A stretch of DNA of 64,000 bases from an uncultured Psychrobacter sp. (GCA_947489525.1 CANLDW010000006.1:62001-126000), one strand, 5' to 3'; positions 36,970-46,952 are shown, counted from the first letter of the stretch. Program-made: numbers and translations. Notes: generated by a model from the sequence alone, not told the origin.

Positions 36970-37001
36970 AACTAGCAGGCTTTTTAGCCTGTTAGTTTTT
37001 T
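36970..37001 (+). terminator. Terminator-like hairpin inside the spc operon
   Basis: AACTAGCAGGCT (36970-36981) and AGCCTGTTAGTT (36986-36997) pair over 12 bp with one G-U around TTTT, followed by more T. By shape it is an intrinsic terminator or attenuator between rpsH and rplF. Confidence 0.7.
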
Positions 37002-37052
37002 CGCAATTGTTTGTTACTAACAAAAAGCTGTTAATTTTTAAGGAATATTCCT

Positions 37053-37586
37053 ATGTCTCGTGTGGCTAAAGCCCCAGTAACGTTGCCAAGCGGCGTAAGC
37101 GTTACTTTGAACGATCGGCAGGTCGAAGTGAAAGGCAAAAACGGTAATATGTCTTTACACCTGCATGAATTGGTCGAGCTGAAACAGGAAGATGATGCAA
37201 TCATTCTCTCACCTGCAGTCGACTCAAAAGAAGCTATGATGCATACTGGTACCGTACGTGCATTACTAAATAACTTAGTAATTGGCGTAACCGAAGGGTT
37301 CGAGAAACGTCTTCAGCTCATCGGTGTTGGTTATCGTGCGCAAGCGTCTGGTAATAAGGTTACTTTAAACGTGGGTTATTCACATCCTGTAGAGTACACA
37401 TTGCCAGAGAGCGTATCTGCTGAAACGCCAACTCAAACTGAAATTGTTTTAAAGTCCAACAATAAACAACAATTGGGTCAAGCAGCAGCTAATATTCGCG
37501 CTTTCCGTCCACCAGAGCCTTACAAGGGTAAAGGTATCCGCTATAGCGACGAGCATGTAGTTCGTAAAGAAGCTAAGAAAAAATAA
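37053..37586 (+). CDS. rplF: 50S ribosomal protein L6
   Basis: A 177-residue protein near the GTPase-associated centre. [17 protein letters not shown] starts it, and VGVGYRA-type [27 protein letters not shown] (in pieces) and the end [24 protein letters not shown] are standard. AAGGAA lies before the ATG. It may be expressed from its own promoter in the preceding gap, but I cannot point to a convincing one. Confidence 0.99.
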   Translation: MSRVAKAPVTLPSGVSVTLNDRQVEVKGKNGNMSLHLHELVELKQEDDAIILSPAVDSKEAMMHTGTVRALLNNLVIGVTEGFEKRLQLIGVGYRAQASGNKVTLNVGYSHPVEYTLPESVSAETPTQTEIVLKSNNKQQLGQAAANIRAFRPPEPYKGKGIRYSDEHVVRKEAKKK

Positions 37587-37597
37587 GGTGAGTTGAG

Positions 37598-37948
37598 ATG
37601 TTTGATAAAAAAGCAGCTCGTCTGCGTCGAGCTAAGAAAACCCGCGCACACATCCGTCATTTAGGTGTTCATCGCCTAACGGTTAACCGTACGCCAAAGC
37701 ACATTTATGCCCAGATTATCTCTCCAAGCGGTGGTGAAGTGATTGCTCAGGCATCTACCTTAGACAGCAGTCTGCGTGCAAATGCAACTGGTAACGCTGA
37801 TGCAGCGACGTCTGTAGGCCAACTGATCGCAGAACGCGCAAAAGCAGCTGGTATCACCAAAGTTGCCTTTGACCGTAGTGGTTTTAAATATCATGGTCGA
37901 GTAAAAGCTTTAGCTGAAGCTGCTCGCGAAAATGGATTGGAGTTTTAA
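37598..37948 (+). CDS. rplR: 50S ribosomal protein L18
   Basis: A 116-residue 5S rRNA-binding protein. The basic start and [20 protein letters not shown], then [28 protein letters not shown] (in pieces), are typical. Eleven nt after rplF. Confidence 0.98.
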   Translation: MFDKKAARLRRAKKTRAHIRHLGVHRLTVNRTPKHIYAQIISPSGGEVIAQASTLDSSLRANATGNADAATSVGQLIAERAKAAGITKVAFDRSGFKYHGRVKALAEAARENGLEF

Positions 37949-37950
37949 TC

Positions 37951-38457
37951 ATGGCGAGAAATGATAAAAATGAACAGACCGATGGTCTAGTCGAACGTTT
38001 AGTAACAGTAGATCGCGTTGCTAAAGTTGTAAAAGGTGGTCGCATCTTTTCTTTCACAGCATTAACAGTAGTCGGCGATGGTAATGGTCGTGTTGGTTTT
38101 GGACGTGGTAAAGCACGTGAAGTTCCAGCGGCTATCCAAAAAGCTCTTGAAGCTGCCAAGCGTAATATGATTACGGTTGAATTGAACGAAGCAACGTTAT
38201 ACCATCCGATTAAAGCGCGTCACGGTGCAAGCAAAGTTTATATGCAGCCCGCGTCAGAAGGTACTGGTGTAATCGCTGGTGGCGCTATGCGTGCCGTATT
38301 AGAAGTTGCTGGCGTCAAAGATGTTTTAACTAAATGTTATGGTTCTACCAACACTGCCAATGTAGTACGTGCCACCTTCAATGGTTTGCGTGATATGTCG
38401 ACGCCTGAGAAAATGGCGGCGAAACGTGGTAAATCTGTAGACGAAATTTTGGGCTAA
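37951..38457 (+). CDS. rpsE: 30S ribosomal protein S5
   Basis: A 168-residue protein at the mRNA entry tunnel, important for decoding fidelity. [41 protein letters not shown] and [27 protein letters not shown] (in pieces) are standard. Two nt after rplR. Confidence 0.99.
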   Translation: MARNDKNEQTDGLVERLVTVDRVAKVVKGGRIFSFTALTVVGDGNGRVGFGRGKAREVPAAIQKALEAAKRNMITVELNEATLYHPIKARHGASKVYMQPASEGTGVIAGGAMRAVLEVAGVKDVLTKCYGSTNTANVVRATFNGLRDMSTPEKMAAKRGKSVDEILG

Positions 38458-38485
38458 CCTTTTAAATTTGGATAGGTGAGTTACG

Positions 38486-38665
38486 ATGAAGAAAATGAAA
38501 GTCACTCAAGTAAAATCAGGTGCCCATCGCCTCAAGAGCCACAAAGCAAGCTTGAAAGGATTGGGTTTACGCCGCATTAATCATACGGTCGAGGTTGAAG
38601 ATACACCCTCAACTCGTGGTATGGTCAATCGCGTCAACTACATGGTAAAAGTGGAGGAAGCGTAA
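38486..38665 (+). CDS. rpmD: 50S ribosomal protein L30
   Basis: A 59-residue protein between rpsE and rplO. The start [20 protein letters not shown], the [20 protein letters not shown] core and NYMVKVEE end identify L30. AGGTGA precedes the ATG. The stop and the rplO ATG overlap by one base (TAATG). The N-terminus has a few extra residues compared with E. coli. Confidence 0.97.
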   Translation: MKKMKVTQVKSGAHRLKSHKASLKGLGLRRINHTVEVEDTPSTRGMVNRVNYMVKVEEA

Positions 38666-39105
38666 TGGGACTTAGATTAAATGAATTATCACCCGGTGTT
38701 GGCGCGAAAAAAACTGCCCAACGTCGTGGTCGTGGTATCGGGTCAGGTCTTGGTAAGACTGGTGGTCGCGGTGTTAAAGGTCAAAAGTCGCGCTCAGGTT
38801 CTAGCATTCGCTCAGGATTTGAAGGTGGTCAAATGCCTTTGTATCGTCGTCTGCCTAAGTTTGGCTTTACCAGTAAAATGGCAATGACAACTGCTGAAGT
38901 GCGTTTGTCTGAGTTAAACAAGATCGAAGGCGATGTTGTTAGCCTAGAGACATTAAAAGCTGCTAATGTTATTCGTCACGATATGAAACGTGCGCGTATT
39001 ATGTTGTCAGGTGAAGTCACTAAAGCATACACTTTTAAAGGTATCAAAGTGACTAAAGGCGCTAAGCAGGCAATTGAAGCTGCTGGTGGTAGCATCGAGG
39101 AGTAG
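38665..39105 (+). CDS. rplO: 50S ribosomal protein L15
   Basis: A 146-residue assembly protein. [41 protein letters not shown] (in pieces) and the [17 protein letters not shown] block are typical. Overlaps rpmD by 1 nt. Confidence 0.99.
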   Translation: MGLRLNELSPGVGAKKTAQRRGRGIGSGLGKTGGRGVKGQKSRSGSSIRSGFEGGQMPLYRRLPKFGFTSKMAMTTAEVRLSELNKIEGDVVSLETLKAANVIRHDMKRARIMLSGEVTKAYTFKGIKVTKGAKQAIEAAGGSIEE

Positions 39106-39109
39106 TAAC

Positions 39110-40456
39110 GTGTCCAAGCAATCAATGTCATCATCAGGCATACCGCTCAATCCTTTTGCTTTTATACGTAAGTATGATGAGCTTTGGACGCGTTTACTAT
39201 TCTTGATTGGTGCTTTGATTGTTTATCGTTTAGGATCGCATATTCCCGTACCTGGTATAAATCCTGTTAATTTAGCGGATTTATTCTCTCGTAATGAGAA
39301 TACCATCTTGAGTATGTTTAATATGTTCTCAGGTGGTGCGCTTGAGCGCATGTCTATTATGGCCTTGGGGATTATGCCATACATCTCTGCTTCTATTATT
39401 GTACAGATGATGTCGGCAGTAGTACCATCGCTTGAAGCCTTAAAAAAAGAAGGCGAAGCAGGGCGACGTCAGCTCAACAAGTATACACGTCAAGGAACGC
39501 TCGCATTAGCTTTAATACAATCGCTTGGAATGTGTGCCGGTCTTATTAGTCAGAACTTGACTTTATCTACCGGTCTTACTTTCTATATTCCTGCAGTAAC
39601 ATCGTTAGTAGCCGGTGCTATGTTTTTGATGTGGCTTGGGGAACAGATTACAGAGCGCGGTGTCGGCAATGGTATATCTATGCTGATCTTTGCTAGTATC
39701 GTCGCTGGTACCCCTGGCATGATTTCGCAGTCTATTGAACAAGTCAATCAAGGTCAGATGAATCTTATCGTCTTGTGTATCTTTATTGTACTAGGCATTG
39801 CAGTAACTGCTGGTATTGTCTATATAGAACGTGCTCAGCGCCGTGTACCAGTCAATTATGCGCAAAAGCAGCAACAAGGTCGTAAGATCTATGCTCAGCA
39901 ACAGTCGCATTTACCTTTAAAGCTGAACATGGCCGGGGTTATTCCTGCTATTTTTGCCAGCTCTTTGCTATTGTTTCCAGCAAGTTTAGGGCAGTGGGTA
40001 GGGCAATCAGCGGATCCGACATTTACGCAAAAGATTTTGCAAAATATAGCTTTGGTGTTGTCCCCTGGTCAACCGCTATATTTAGTTTTGTTCGGTGCAA
40101 TGATCATCTTCTTTTGTTATTTTTATACCGCGTTGGTGTTTAGTCCGCGAGAAGTTGCTGAAAACCTTAAACGTAGTGGCGCTTACATTCCAGGTATTCG
40201 TCCTGGTCAGCAAACACAGCGTTATCTTGATCACGTTTTAAACCGTTTAACCTTTATTGGGGCGATGTATATGACGGTGATCTGTTTGATGCCTATGCTG
40301 GTTCAATCCTCTTTTGGTGTACCGTTCCAATTAGGTGGTACATCGCTACTGATTATGGTTGTCGTTGTTATGGATTTTATTTCTCAAGTCCAAGCGCATT
40401 TAATGACGCATCAATACCATGATCAGACACTTATTCAATCGCCTACTCAGCCATAA
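39110..40456 (+). CDS. secY: Protein translocase subunit SecY
   Basis: A 448-residue, ten-span channel of the Sec translocon. I start it at the GTG at 39110: GAGGAG is 8 nt upstream, immediately after the rplO stop. An ATG 15 nt later has no site. Visible features include [13 protein letters not shown], the first cytoplasmic loop with [23 protein letters not shown] (in pieces), the plug/pore helices and [30 protein letters not shown] (in pieces) in a late cytoplasmic loop. Position in the spc operon matches E. coli. Confidence 0.98.
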   Translation: MSKQSMSSSGIPLNPFAFIRKYDELWTRLLFLIGALIVYRLGSHIPVPGINPVNLADLFSRNENTILSMFNMFSGGALERMSIMALGIMPYISASIIVQMMSAVVPSLEALKKEGEAGRRQLNKYTRQGTLALALIQSLGMCAGLISQNLTLSTGLTFYIPAVTSLVAGAMFLMWLGEQITERGVGNGISMLIFASIVAGTPGMISQSIEQVNQGQMNLIVLCIFIVLGIAVTAGIVYIERAQRRVPVNYAQKQQQGRKIYAQQQSHLPLKLNMAGVIPAIFASSLLLFPASLGQWVGQSADPTFTQKILQNIALVLSPGQPLYLVLFGAMIIFFCYFYTALVFSPREVAENLKRSGAYIPGIRPGQQTQRYLDHVLNRLTFIGAMYMTVICLMPMLVQSSFGVPFQLGGTSLLIMVVVVMDFISQVQAHLMTHQYHDQTLIQSPTQP

Positions 40457-40487
40457 TTGAGTAGAAAGATATTTCAAGGAGTATGCT

Positions 40488-40604
40488 ATGAAGGTCCAAG
40501 CATCAGTAAAAAAAATCTGTGGCAGCTGTAAGATTGTACGCCGCAAAGGTCGTGTTCATGTCATTTGTACATCTGAACCGCGCCACAAGCAACGTCAAGG
40601 TTAA
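40488..40604 (+). CDS. rpmJ: 50S ribosomal protein L36
   Basis: A 38-residue protein. [19 protein letters not shown] and [15 protein letters not shown] show the three Cys and one His of the zinc-binding (C+) form. AAGGAG lies upstream. Last gene of the spc group; the next gap (250 nt) holds a hairpin. Confidence 0.98.
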   Translation: MKVQASVKKICGSCKIVRRKGRVHVICTSEPRHKQRQG

Positions 40605-40658
40605 TATATTGATTGAGCAGTTTATACTGCGTTATTAATACATTAAAGACTTGAAAAA

Positions 40659-40688
40659 AAGTGGCGGATGCGATATCATCCGCCACTT
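40659..40688. terminator. Strong hairpin between rpmJ and rpsM
   Basis: AAGTGGCGGATG (40659-40670) and CATCCGCCACTT (40677-40688) form a perfect 12-bp stem with a 6-nt loop. An A run precedes the stem but no T run follows, so it is canonical only for minus-strand transcripts. In the plus direction it may pause transcription or protect the spc 3' end. Confidence 0.6.
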
Positions 40689-40854
40689 GCCGTAGTTTAT
40701 ACCTGATTATTTTATGAATTCAATTTATATGTTTATTCTAATTTTTAAACTATAAAAGGTTAGTAATTAATCAAGTGTTGACAGCAATAAATCTGAAAAA
40801 CGTTGCTTTATTTGTACTAAATAATAGATGTTTTTCTTTAATGGAGAGAAATCA

Positions 40855-41211
40855 ATGGCTCGTATTGCCGGTGTTAACATTCCGGATAATAAACATGCTG
40901 TTATCTCACTAACTTACATCTTTGGTGTTGGTCGCACCACTGCTCAAAAAATTCTTGAAGCAGTTGGTATTGAGCCTGCAACCAAAATCAGTCAGTTAGA
41001 TGATTCACAGTTGGATGCTATCCGTGCAGAAGTTGCAAATTTCACAACTGAAGGTGATCTTCGCCGTGAAGTTTCAATGAATATTAAGCGTTTGGTTGAT
41101 TTAGGTAGTTACCGTGGCATTCGTCATCGTCGCAACTTACCTGTAAATGGTCAACGTACTAAAACGAATGCTCGTACTCGCAAGGGTCCACGTAGAGCAA
41201 TCAAAAGATAA
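40855..41211 (+). CDS. rpsM: 30S ribosomal protein S13
   Basis: A 118-residue head protein that contacts the P-site tRNA. I use the ATG at 40855 ([19 protein letters not shown]), with GGAGA about 8-9 nt upstream. GTYRGIRHR-type [27 protein letters not shown] (in pieces) is the conserved end. First gene of the alpha operon. Confidence 0.98.
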   Translation: MARIAGVNIPDNKHAVISLTYIFGVGRTTAQKILEAVGIEPATKISQLDDSQLDAIRAEVANFTTEGDLRREVSMNIKRLVDLGSYRGIRHRRNLPVNGQRTKTNARTRKGPRRAIKR

Positions 41212-41231
41212 TTAACTTAGGAAGCTAAAAG

Positions 41232-41621
41232 ATGGCTAAAGACACTCGCAGTCGTAAAAAAACGGCTCGTCGTTCAGTATCGGAGGGCGTAGCCCATATC
41301 CATGCGTCTTTTAATAACACCATTGTTACGATTACCGATCGTCAAGGTAATGCACTGGCTTGGGCCACCTCAGGTGGACAAGGCTTCCGTGGTTCACGTA
41401 AATCTACACCATTTGCAGCTCAGGTTGCAGCAGAAGTTGCTGGTAAAGCGGCTCAAGAATATGGTGTTAAGAATGTCGACGTTTTGGTCAAAGGACCAGG
41501 ACCGGGTCGTGAGTCTGCGGTAAGAGCACTAGGTGCATTGGGTTATAAAATTAACAGCATCTCTGATGTAACCCCAATTCCACACAATGGTTGCCGCCCG
41601 CCTAAAAAGCGCCGCGTCTAA
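41232..41621 (+). CDS. rpsK: 30S ribosomal protein S11
   Basis: A 129-residue platform protein. [29 protein letters not shown] (in pieces), [18 protein letters not shown] and the [10 protein letters not shown] end are standard. Confidence 0.99.
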   Translation: MAKDTRSRKKTARRSVSEGVAHIHASFNNTIVTITDRQGNALAWATSGGQGFRGSRKSTPFAAQVAAEVAGKAAQEYGVKNVDVLVKGPGPGRESAVRALGALGYKINSISDVTPIPHNGCRPPKKRRV

Positions 41622-41670
41622 TATTAAAGACGAAGCTTTTTTATTATAAGAGCTTATAGGAGACATAACA

Positions 41671-42312
41671 ATGGCCCGTTATATTGGACCAAAACTTAAA
41701 TTATCACGTCGTGAAGGCACAGATCTAGGCCTAAAGTCTGGGGTTAAGCCTTATGACGTGAAGACGAAAAAAGCTGGGCGTCCGCCTGGTCAGCACGGTG
41801 TGAGCCGTAATAAGACTTCAGAATATGCACTACAGTTACGTGAGAAACAAAAAGTAAAGCGTATCTATGGTGTGCTCGAACGTCAGTTCGCCAACTATTA
41901 TAAAGAAGCAGCTCGTAAGCGCGGTGCTACTGGTGAAAACCTACTAGCCATGCTTGAGAGCCGTTTGGATAATGTGGTCTATCGCATGGGCTTTGGCTCA
42001 ACTCGTGCAGAAGCGCGTCAGTTAGTTAGTCATCGTACCGTTATGCTCAAAAAAGCTGGCCGTGATGAATTCGTCCGCGTCAACATTCCGTCTATTCAAG
42101 TAGAAGATGGCGATGTTATCGCTATCCGCGAGAAGTCTCGTGAGCAGCTTCGTATTAAGAATGCTGTCGAGCTTGCTACTCAGCGCGGTATTCCAGAATG
42201 GTTAGACGTTGATCATAGCAAATTGCAAGGTACATTTAAACACGCTCCTGATCGTATTGATCTACCTGCTGAGATCAACGAAAGCTTAATCGTTGAGCTA
42301 TACTCTAAGTAA
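41671..42312 (+). CDS. rpsD: 30S ribosomal protein S4
   Basis: A 213-residue primary 16S rRNA-binding protein, repressor of the alpha operon in E. coli. [21 protein letters not shown] and the S4 RNA-binding domain with [24 protein letters not shown] (in pieces) are clear. A few residues longer than E. coli S4. AGGAG precedes the start. An 82-nt gap with a perfect hairpin separates it from rpoA. Confidence 0.99.
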   Translation: MARYIGPKLKLSRREGTDLGLKSGVKPYDVKTKKAGRPPGQHGVSRNKTSEYALQLREKQKVKRIYGVLERQFANYYKEAARKRGATGENLLAMLESRLDNVVYRMGFGSTRAEARQLVSHRTVMLKKAGRDEFVRVNIPSIQVEDGDVIAIREKSREQLRIKNAVELATQRGIPEWLDVDHSKLQGTFKHAPDRIDLPAEINESLIVELYSK

Positions 42313-42325
42313 TAAATAGCATTAG

Positions 42326-42353
42326 GATTAACGCTATCCCAATAGCGTTAATC
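42326..42353 (+). other. Perfect 12-bp hairpin between rpsD and rpoA
   Basis: GATTAACGCTAT (42326-42337) and ATAGCGTTAATC (42342-42353) pair completely around CCCA, then ATTTTG follows. The tract is too weak to be sure of termination. It may attenuate or process the mRNA between rpsD and rpoA. Confidence 0.65.
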
Positions 42354-42394
42354 ATTTTGTTAATTAAACCAGTTTAATAAATCGAGGTGACAAC

Positions 42395-43402
42395 ATGATG
42401 CTAAATGCAACTGAGTTTCTAACGCCAAATGCCATCAGTGTGGATACGGTTAACGAAACAATTGCGAAAGTCACGCTCGAACCGTTAGAACGCGGCTTTG
42501 GACATACCCTTGGGAATGCCTTGCGCCGTATTTTGTTATCTTCATTACCTGGCGCTGCAGTCATCGAAGCTGAGATTGATGGTGTTGACCATGAATACTC
42601 AACGCTTGAGGGCTTGCAAGAAGACGTACTTGACTTGCTTTTGAACTTAAAAGGCTTGGCTTTGACGCTTCATGACCAAAATGAGGTATTCTTGACCTTG
42701 GACAAACAAGGTCCAGGCACTATCACGGCTGCAGACATCGCGTTGCCGCACAATGTCGATATTATCAATCCAGAATTGGTACTTGGTACATTGAGCGCAC
42801 GTGGTCATCTTAAGATGCGTTTGCGTGTGGTGATGGGTCGCGGATATGAGCCAGCAAATCAGCGCCGTGAAGATGGTGATACTAAAGCAATTGGCCGCTT
42901 AAAGCTTGATGCAAGCTTTAGCCCTGTGCTACGTGTTGCTTATCAAGTTGAGAACGCTCGTGTTGAGCAGCGTACTGATCTTGATCGTCTTATCATTGAG
43001 CTTGAAACCAATGGCACTATTGATCCAGAAGAAGCAATTCGTAAAGCTGCCACTATTCTACAACAACAGATTTCTATCTTTGTTGATTTGGAAGCTGAAG
43101 AAGCGCCTGAGCCTGTGAAAGAAAAAGAAGAGGTCGATCCAGTACTTCTACGTCCTGTTGATGATCTTGAACTAACGGTTCGCTCAGCCAACTGCTTAAA
43201 AGCTGAAAACATTTACTATATCGGTGATTTGGTTCAACGTTCAGAGACTGAACTCCTAAAAACTCCAAATCTTGGTAAGAAATCATTGACCGAAATCAAA
43301 GACGTCCTTGCGTCTAAAGATTTAGAGCTCGGTATGCGCCTAGACAACTGGCCACCAGCTGACTTACGTGTTGATGATCGTTTTTCTTATCGTAGCCGTT
43401 AA
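42395..43402 (+). CDS. rpoA: RNA polymerase subunit alpha
   Basis: A 335-residue subunit. The N-terminal dimerisation domain has [26 protein letters not shown] (in pieces), and the C-terminal domain, which binds UP elements and activators, has [27 protein letters not shown] (in pieces) and [26 protein letters not shown] precedes two consecutive ATG codons, so the start may shift by one residue. Confidence 0.99.
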   Translation: MMLNATEFLTPNAISVDTVNETIAKVTLEPLERGFGHTLGNALRRILLSSLPGAAVIEAEIDGVDHEYSTLEGLQEDVLDLLLNLKGLALTLHDQNEVFLTLDKQGPGTITAADIALPHNVDIINPELVLGTLSARGHLKMRLRVVMGRGYEPANQRREDGDTKAIGRLKLDASFSPVLRVAYQVENARVEQRTDLDRLIIELETNGTIDPEEAIRKAATILQQQISIFVDLEAEEAPEPVKEKEEVDPVLLRPVDDLELTVRSANCLKAENIYYIGDLVQRSETELLKTPNLGKKSLTEIKDVLASKDLELGMRLDNWPPADLRVDDRFSYRSR

Positions 43403-43421
43403 ACTTTAAGGATATTTGACC

Positions 43422-43781
43422 ATGCGCCATCGTAAGAGTGGAGTCAAGCTGGGTCGTACCGGCAGTCATCGCAAAGCTATGTTCCAAAACATGACTAATT
43501 CATTGTTCGAGCATGAATTGATCAAAACTACTTTGCCTAAAGCCAAAGAGTTACGCCGTGTTGCTGAGCCTTTGATCACTTTAGCAAAAGAGGACAGTGT
43601 TGCTAATCGTCGTTTGGCTTTTAGCCGTATGCGTAGCAAAGCTATGGTAGGTAAGTTATTTGGCACTTTAGGTCCACGTTATCAAACTCGTCCCGGCGGC
43701 TATTTACGTATTGTAAAATGCGGCCATCGTGATGGTGATAATGCGCCAATGGCTTATGTAGAATTGGTTGACCGCGACTAA
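43422..43781 (+). CDS. rplQ: 50S ribosomal protein L17
   Basis: A 119-residue protein. [24 protein letters not shown] starts at the ATG at 43422 with AAGGA upstream, and [28 protein letters not shown] ends it (both read in pieces). Last gene of the alpha operon, followed by a terminator. Confidence 0.98.
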   Translation: MRHRKSGVKLGRTGSHRKAMFQNMTNSLFEHELIKTTLPKAKELRRVAEPLITLAKEDSVANRRLAFSRMRSKAMVGKLFGTLGPRYQTRPGGYLRIVKCGHRDGDNAPMAYVELVDRD

Positions 43782-43810
43782 TTGTGTTTGTGAATAATAC
43801 ATTTGTATTG

Positions 43811-43838
43811 AAAAGCTCCCGATATGGGAGCTTTTTTT
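43811..43838 (+). terminator. Intrinsic terminator of the alpha operon
   Basis: AAAAGCTCCC and GGGAGCTTTT form a 10-bp stem around GATAT and continue into T. The A run makes it usable from the convergent yciO side as well. Confidence 0.9.
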
Positions 43839-43887
43839 ATGATTATTATTTGCCTAGGGAGTAAATTTGAGCGACGCAATTGAGAGC

Positions 43888-44508
43888 TTACAACAACAAG
43901 TCGCTAACGTCAGCGGCGCCTTGACGTCGGATTTCAGGTCGACTACTAGTCATATCAACGATAGTTGTCAGCTTAGTTGTCTTAATGCCAGCATTGATAA
44001 GCCCATCTATCTGGTTACCAAGCAGCTCTTCGATATCAATAGGGTCATCTAGGATGTCATCGTGTGATGGTAATATCAGTGAGCTGGTCAAAATGGGCTC
44101 ATCCATAGCTTCGAGGAGCGCTTGAGCAATTGGATTGCCCGGTACACGAATACCAATAGTTTTTTTCTTAGGATGCGCTAATTTTTTTGGGACATCTTTG
44201 GTAGCGTTTAAGATAAAAGTAATAGGAGCAGGGGTGTGGGCTCTGAGCTGTTTGAACTGATTATTATCAACAGTTGCATAAGTCGCAATTTCACTCAAAT
44301 CTCGGCACAATAACGTAAACTGGTGTTTATCATCCAGCTCACGTATTTGCTTGAGCTTTTCAAGCGCGTCTTTGGCGCCTAGACGGCAACCAAAAGCGTA
44401 GCTGGTATCGGTAGGATAGACGATAAGCTTATCATTACGAAGTAAATTTGCAGCTTGTTCAATCAAGCGTGGCTGTGGATTATCGGGATGAATATAAAAA
44501 GTTTGCAT
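43888..44508 (-). CDS. yciO: YciO-type Sua5/YrdC/YwlC family protein
   Basis: A 206-residue protein of the Sua5/YrdC fold, close in length to E. coli YciO. IVYPTDTSYAFGCRLGAKDALEKL (in pieces), FTLLCRDLSEIA, TFILNATKDVPKKLAHPKKKTIGIRVP (in pieces) and LTSSLILP are typical. The family includes threonylcarbamoyl-AMP synthases needed for the t6A tRNA modification; YciO-type members are paralogues whose role is less certain. AAGGAG lies 6 nt before the ATG. Confidence 0.9.
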   Translation of the reverse strand: MQTFYIHPDNPQPRLIEQAANLLRNDKLIVYPTDTSYAFGCRLGAKDALEKLKQIRELDDKHQFTLLCRDLSEIATYATVDNNQFKQLRAHTPAPITFILNATKDVPKKLAHPKKKTIGIRVPGNPIAQALLEAMDEPILTSSLILPSHDDILDDPIDIEELLGNQIDGLINAGIKTTKLTTIVDMTSSRPEIRRQGAADVSDLLL

Positions 44509-44668
44509 GATGACTCCTTACTTTTTTTAGTCCATAGTAGGTATAGCGTTTATTTAGTATACGACCAAAACCAATAAGGGATATAGTAGCCTGCCGTTAA
44601 CAGCGGTAAGCAATCGTTAAATAAGCTACTGATGCATAGATACAGCTACTACAGTCGCTTTATTATAG

Positions 44669-45523
44669 TTATATTGCTTTAAAACGCATACTAAGCAGCG
44701 TCCACAGCAGCATTTTAGCATCACGTGGTAATGTCGCAGGATTATTTATATAGTCTTTGACTTGTTCATAGACGTCTTGTGCAAATGTGCTGGTACTAGT
44801 ATCAAAGTTTGCATTTAGATTATCTTGTGAAACACTAAATTGCCGCATACAAACCAAATTAAACAAACACTCTAAAGCTTGTGGTTTAATCTCCACACGC
44901 TCAAATGCCAGCTGCTGTGCCTCAGTGCGTCCATCAGGTGCATACCAGTAGCCAAAGTCTGGTAACTGTCTGCGTGCTTCACCTGCAATACACCAGTGGC
45001 TGATCTCATGCAGAGCACTAGAGAAAAAACCATGCGCAAATACAATTTGTGCTTTTTCATTTAAATGTTTAGTCGTGACGTTATGAGTACCGGAAGTATG
45101 AGTATCGGAAGTATCAGTGCTAGTAGGAGTAGTACGTATTGGGAAGTATTCAGGCTCATGACCACCGCGTACCAGCTCAACCCTTTGCGTGATAAATAAA
45201 GCGTTAAACACTTGTATCAACCATTCAGTAGCCTGATATTCTTGCTCACTATAGATATCGTCGTAAGGGCTACCTATCAAACCTGCGCTTTTATACTCTA
45301 CGCTATCTTGACTGGTCACAATCCATCCTTTAGATAATTGTGCAAGCCTACATTTTGTATCTGGGCTTAGATTATCCTCTAGCAATAAGGAATCAAAATA
45401 ACACCATAGTCGCTTGGCATCCCTTGGTGATAATAGATCGGAGAATGAAGAAGTAGATAACAAAGTAGAAGTACGCTCTAAAAGATAATGGGTAGGATGA
45501 TGTTGTTGCTTTTTATCTGACAT
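44669..45523 (-). CDS. epmC: Elongation factor P hydroxylase
   Basis: An enzyme of the EpmC/YfcM family, which hydroxylates the beta-lysylated Lys of EF-P in E. coli. The metal-binding segment FAHGFFSSALHEISHWCIAG with HExxH-like HEISHW, then FGYWYAPDGRTEAQQLAFE and VEIKPQALECLFNLVC, are clear. The start is uncertain: the frame is open upstream to about 45595, with candidate ATG codons at about 45523 and 45535 and weak binding sites. A loop before the metal site contains a Thr/Ser/Asp-rich insertion encoded by 15-nt repeats (45085-45114), absent from standard members. epmA and epmB are not in this window. Confidence 0.9.
   Translation of the reverse strand: MSDKKQQHHPTHYLLERTSTLLSTSSFSDLLSPRDAKRLWCYFDSLLLEDNLSPDTKCRLAQLSKGWIVTSQDSVEYKSAGLIGSPYDDIYSEQEYQATEWLIQVFNALFITQRVELVRGGHEPEYFPIRTTPTSTDTSDTHTSGTHNVTTKHLNEKAQIVFAHGFFSSALHEISHWCIAGEARRQLPDFGYWYAPDGRTEAQQLAFERVEIKPQALECLFNLVCMRQFSVSQDNLNANFDTSTSTFAQDVYEQVKDYINNPATLPRDAKMLLWTLLSMRFKAI
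45085..45114 (-). repeat. 15-nt tandem duplication in the epmC coding sequence
   Basis: On the plus strand, GAGTACCGGAAGTAT (45085-45099) and GAGTATCGGAAGTAT (45100-45114) are adjacent copies with one difference; the next 15 nt are a more diverged third copy. They encode the Thr/Ser/Asp/His-rich insertion and keep the frame. Confidence 0.8.
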
Positions 45524-45724
45524 TAAAATTAACATCTTAGACAATATAAATTTAAAAAGTTCTGATGTAAAACATCCTAATGTGCAGCCTGCCAATATTC
45601 AAAGATTAGATGCTCAATGATGCGATGTCCAATGAATAGTAACATAGTCGCTCTAGCGTATCAGGATACTTTCGATTACTATGGCAGGCAATATCATATC
45701 TGTATTTTAGTAGCGAGATCGTTT

Positions 45725-46312
45725 ATGTCAAATTCTACCCCTAACGGGCAAACCAGTCATTCTGATGAGGGGCAAAAGCAAAACGCGTTAGTGCCAGAGC
45801 ACATCTCATTAGATAAATGGGCAGATACAGGTTTTGAGTGGGCAGGAACGGTAGAGCCAACGTCCTTTAGTCGTCTTAATGGGCTTTTGAACGATGCGCA
45901 TGCGCAGGAGCCACTCGATTTAGATGCTGATTTATATCGACGTAGTAATGTACTACACTTAGCATTTAAAACAGCAGGAAAGGTCTGGCTGACCTGTCAG
46001 CGCTGCTTGCAGCCGGTTGCCATTGATCTAACCGCTAATTATAATATTGCTTTATTGAACGATGAGAGTCAAGTCAACTTAGTCGATGAAAGCCAAGACT
46101 ATCTACTGCTTGACGAAGTCATCGACAGCACTAAGCCTGACCAGCTGTTACCTTTCAAAAAGATTATAGAAGATGAGTTGCTGCTCAAAATACCTATGGC
46201 ACCTAAACATGATGATTGTGAGATGGCAGCGACACAGGTTGGCGAAATACCAGAAGATGAAGAGAACGAAAACCCTTTTGCTGCTTTAGCTGCCCTAAAG
46301 GGAAAGCTATAA
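45725..46312 (+). CDS. yceD: YceD/DUF177 family protein (23S rRNA accumulation)
   Basis: A 195-residue protein. The C-terminal two thirds match YceD (DUF177): LHLAFKTAGKVWLTCQRCLQPVAI with the CxxC pair, DYLLLDEVIDSTKPDQLLPFKKIIEDELLLKIPMAPKHDDCE (in pieces) and the AALAALKGKL end. In E. coli and plants it supports 23S rRNA accumulation and is encoded just upstream of rpmF, as here. The ATG at 45725 is preferred; the frame extends 36 codons upstream without conserved sequence. Confidence 0.9.
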   Translation: MSNSTPNGQTSHSDEGQKQNALVPEHISLDKWADTGFEWAGTVEPTSFSRLNGLLNDAHAQEPLDLDADLYRRSNVLHLAFKTAGKVWLTCQRCLQPVAIDLTANYNIALLNDESQVNLVDESQDYLLLDEVIDSTKPDQLLPFKKIIEDELLLKIPMAPKHDDCEMAATQVGEIPEDEENENPFAALAALKGKL

Positions 46313-46621
46313 AATAGTTTAGTGTCTACTACGTCTACAAACGGCCTTTAAAAACTTTGTATAAGAGTGTCAAGCAAGGCTTTATTAATGTATCAAACAT
46401 GCGTATAATGTCCGGTTTATTGCATTCAGACAACACGCTATTTGCTAGTAACAGTGGCAGGACTGACTATCTTTGGTAGCAGCGACCCTCTCTTATTTTG
46501 CAAATTGCACGTTATTAAATTTCCGATGCGTCAGACTTAGGGTGTTATAATTTTTTCGCCTCTGTCAGTGTCGACTAAAGCTGAAGTCTAAGCTTATCCC
46601 TTTAAGTATAGGAGCTATATC
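46313..46621 (+). promoter_or_regulatory. 309-nt region before rpmF with -10-like elements
   Basis: An extended -10 (TGTTATAAT, 46543-46551) lies 70 nt before the rpmF start, and a separate TATAAT lies at 46404-46409. Neither has a good -35 box. rpmF is therefore probably transcribed from its own promoter as well as by read-through from yceD. Confidence 0.45.
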
Positions 46622-46804
46622 ATGGCTGTTCAAAAAAGTCGTAAAAGCCGTTCTCGTCGTGACATGCGTCGCTCACACCATCGTATGGAAGTTGCTGAGC
46701 TAAGCATTGATGCGACTACTGGTGAAAAACATCGTCGTCATCATATGACTAAAGACGGTTTTTATCGTGGTCGTCAACTGTTTAAAGTCAGTCAAGACGC
46801 ATAA
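46622..46804 (+). CDS. rpmF: 50S ribosomal protein L32
   Basis: A 60-residue protein. [20 protein letters not shown] is the family start and YRGRQLF lies near the end. It lacks the Cys pairs of zinc-binding L32, which is usual in gammaproteobacteria. A terminator follows. Confidence 0.98.
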   Translation: MAVQKSRKSRSRRDMRRSHHRMEVAELSIDATTGEKHRRHHMTKDGFYRGRQLFKVSQDA

Positions 46805-46898
46805 GTTACTGCTCATTACGTCTGGTAAGCTAATTAAAGAGCGATCTATTCGCTTTAGGCTTATCAGTCTAGAAGCGAGCAGTAAGTGATGAGTTTAT

Positions 46899-46952
46899 AA
46901 AAGCCAAGTTGTTTTGCTATTCTATACAGATAGCCGGATGACTTGGCTTTTT
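46899..46952 (+). terminator. Terminator after rpmF
   Basis: AAAAGCCAAGT (46899-46909) and ACTTGGCTTTTT (46941-46952) form the outer stem, with an inner GCTAT/ATAGC pair, and end in a T run. It separates rpmF from fabD. Confidence 0.78.
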
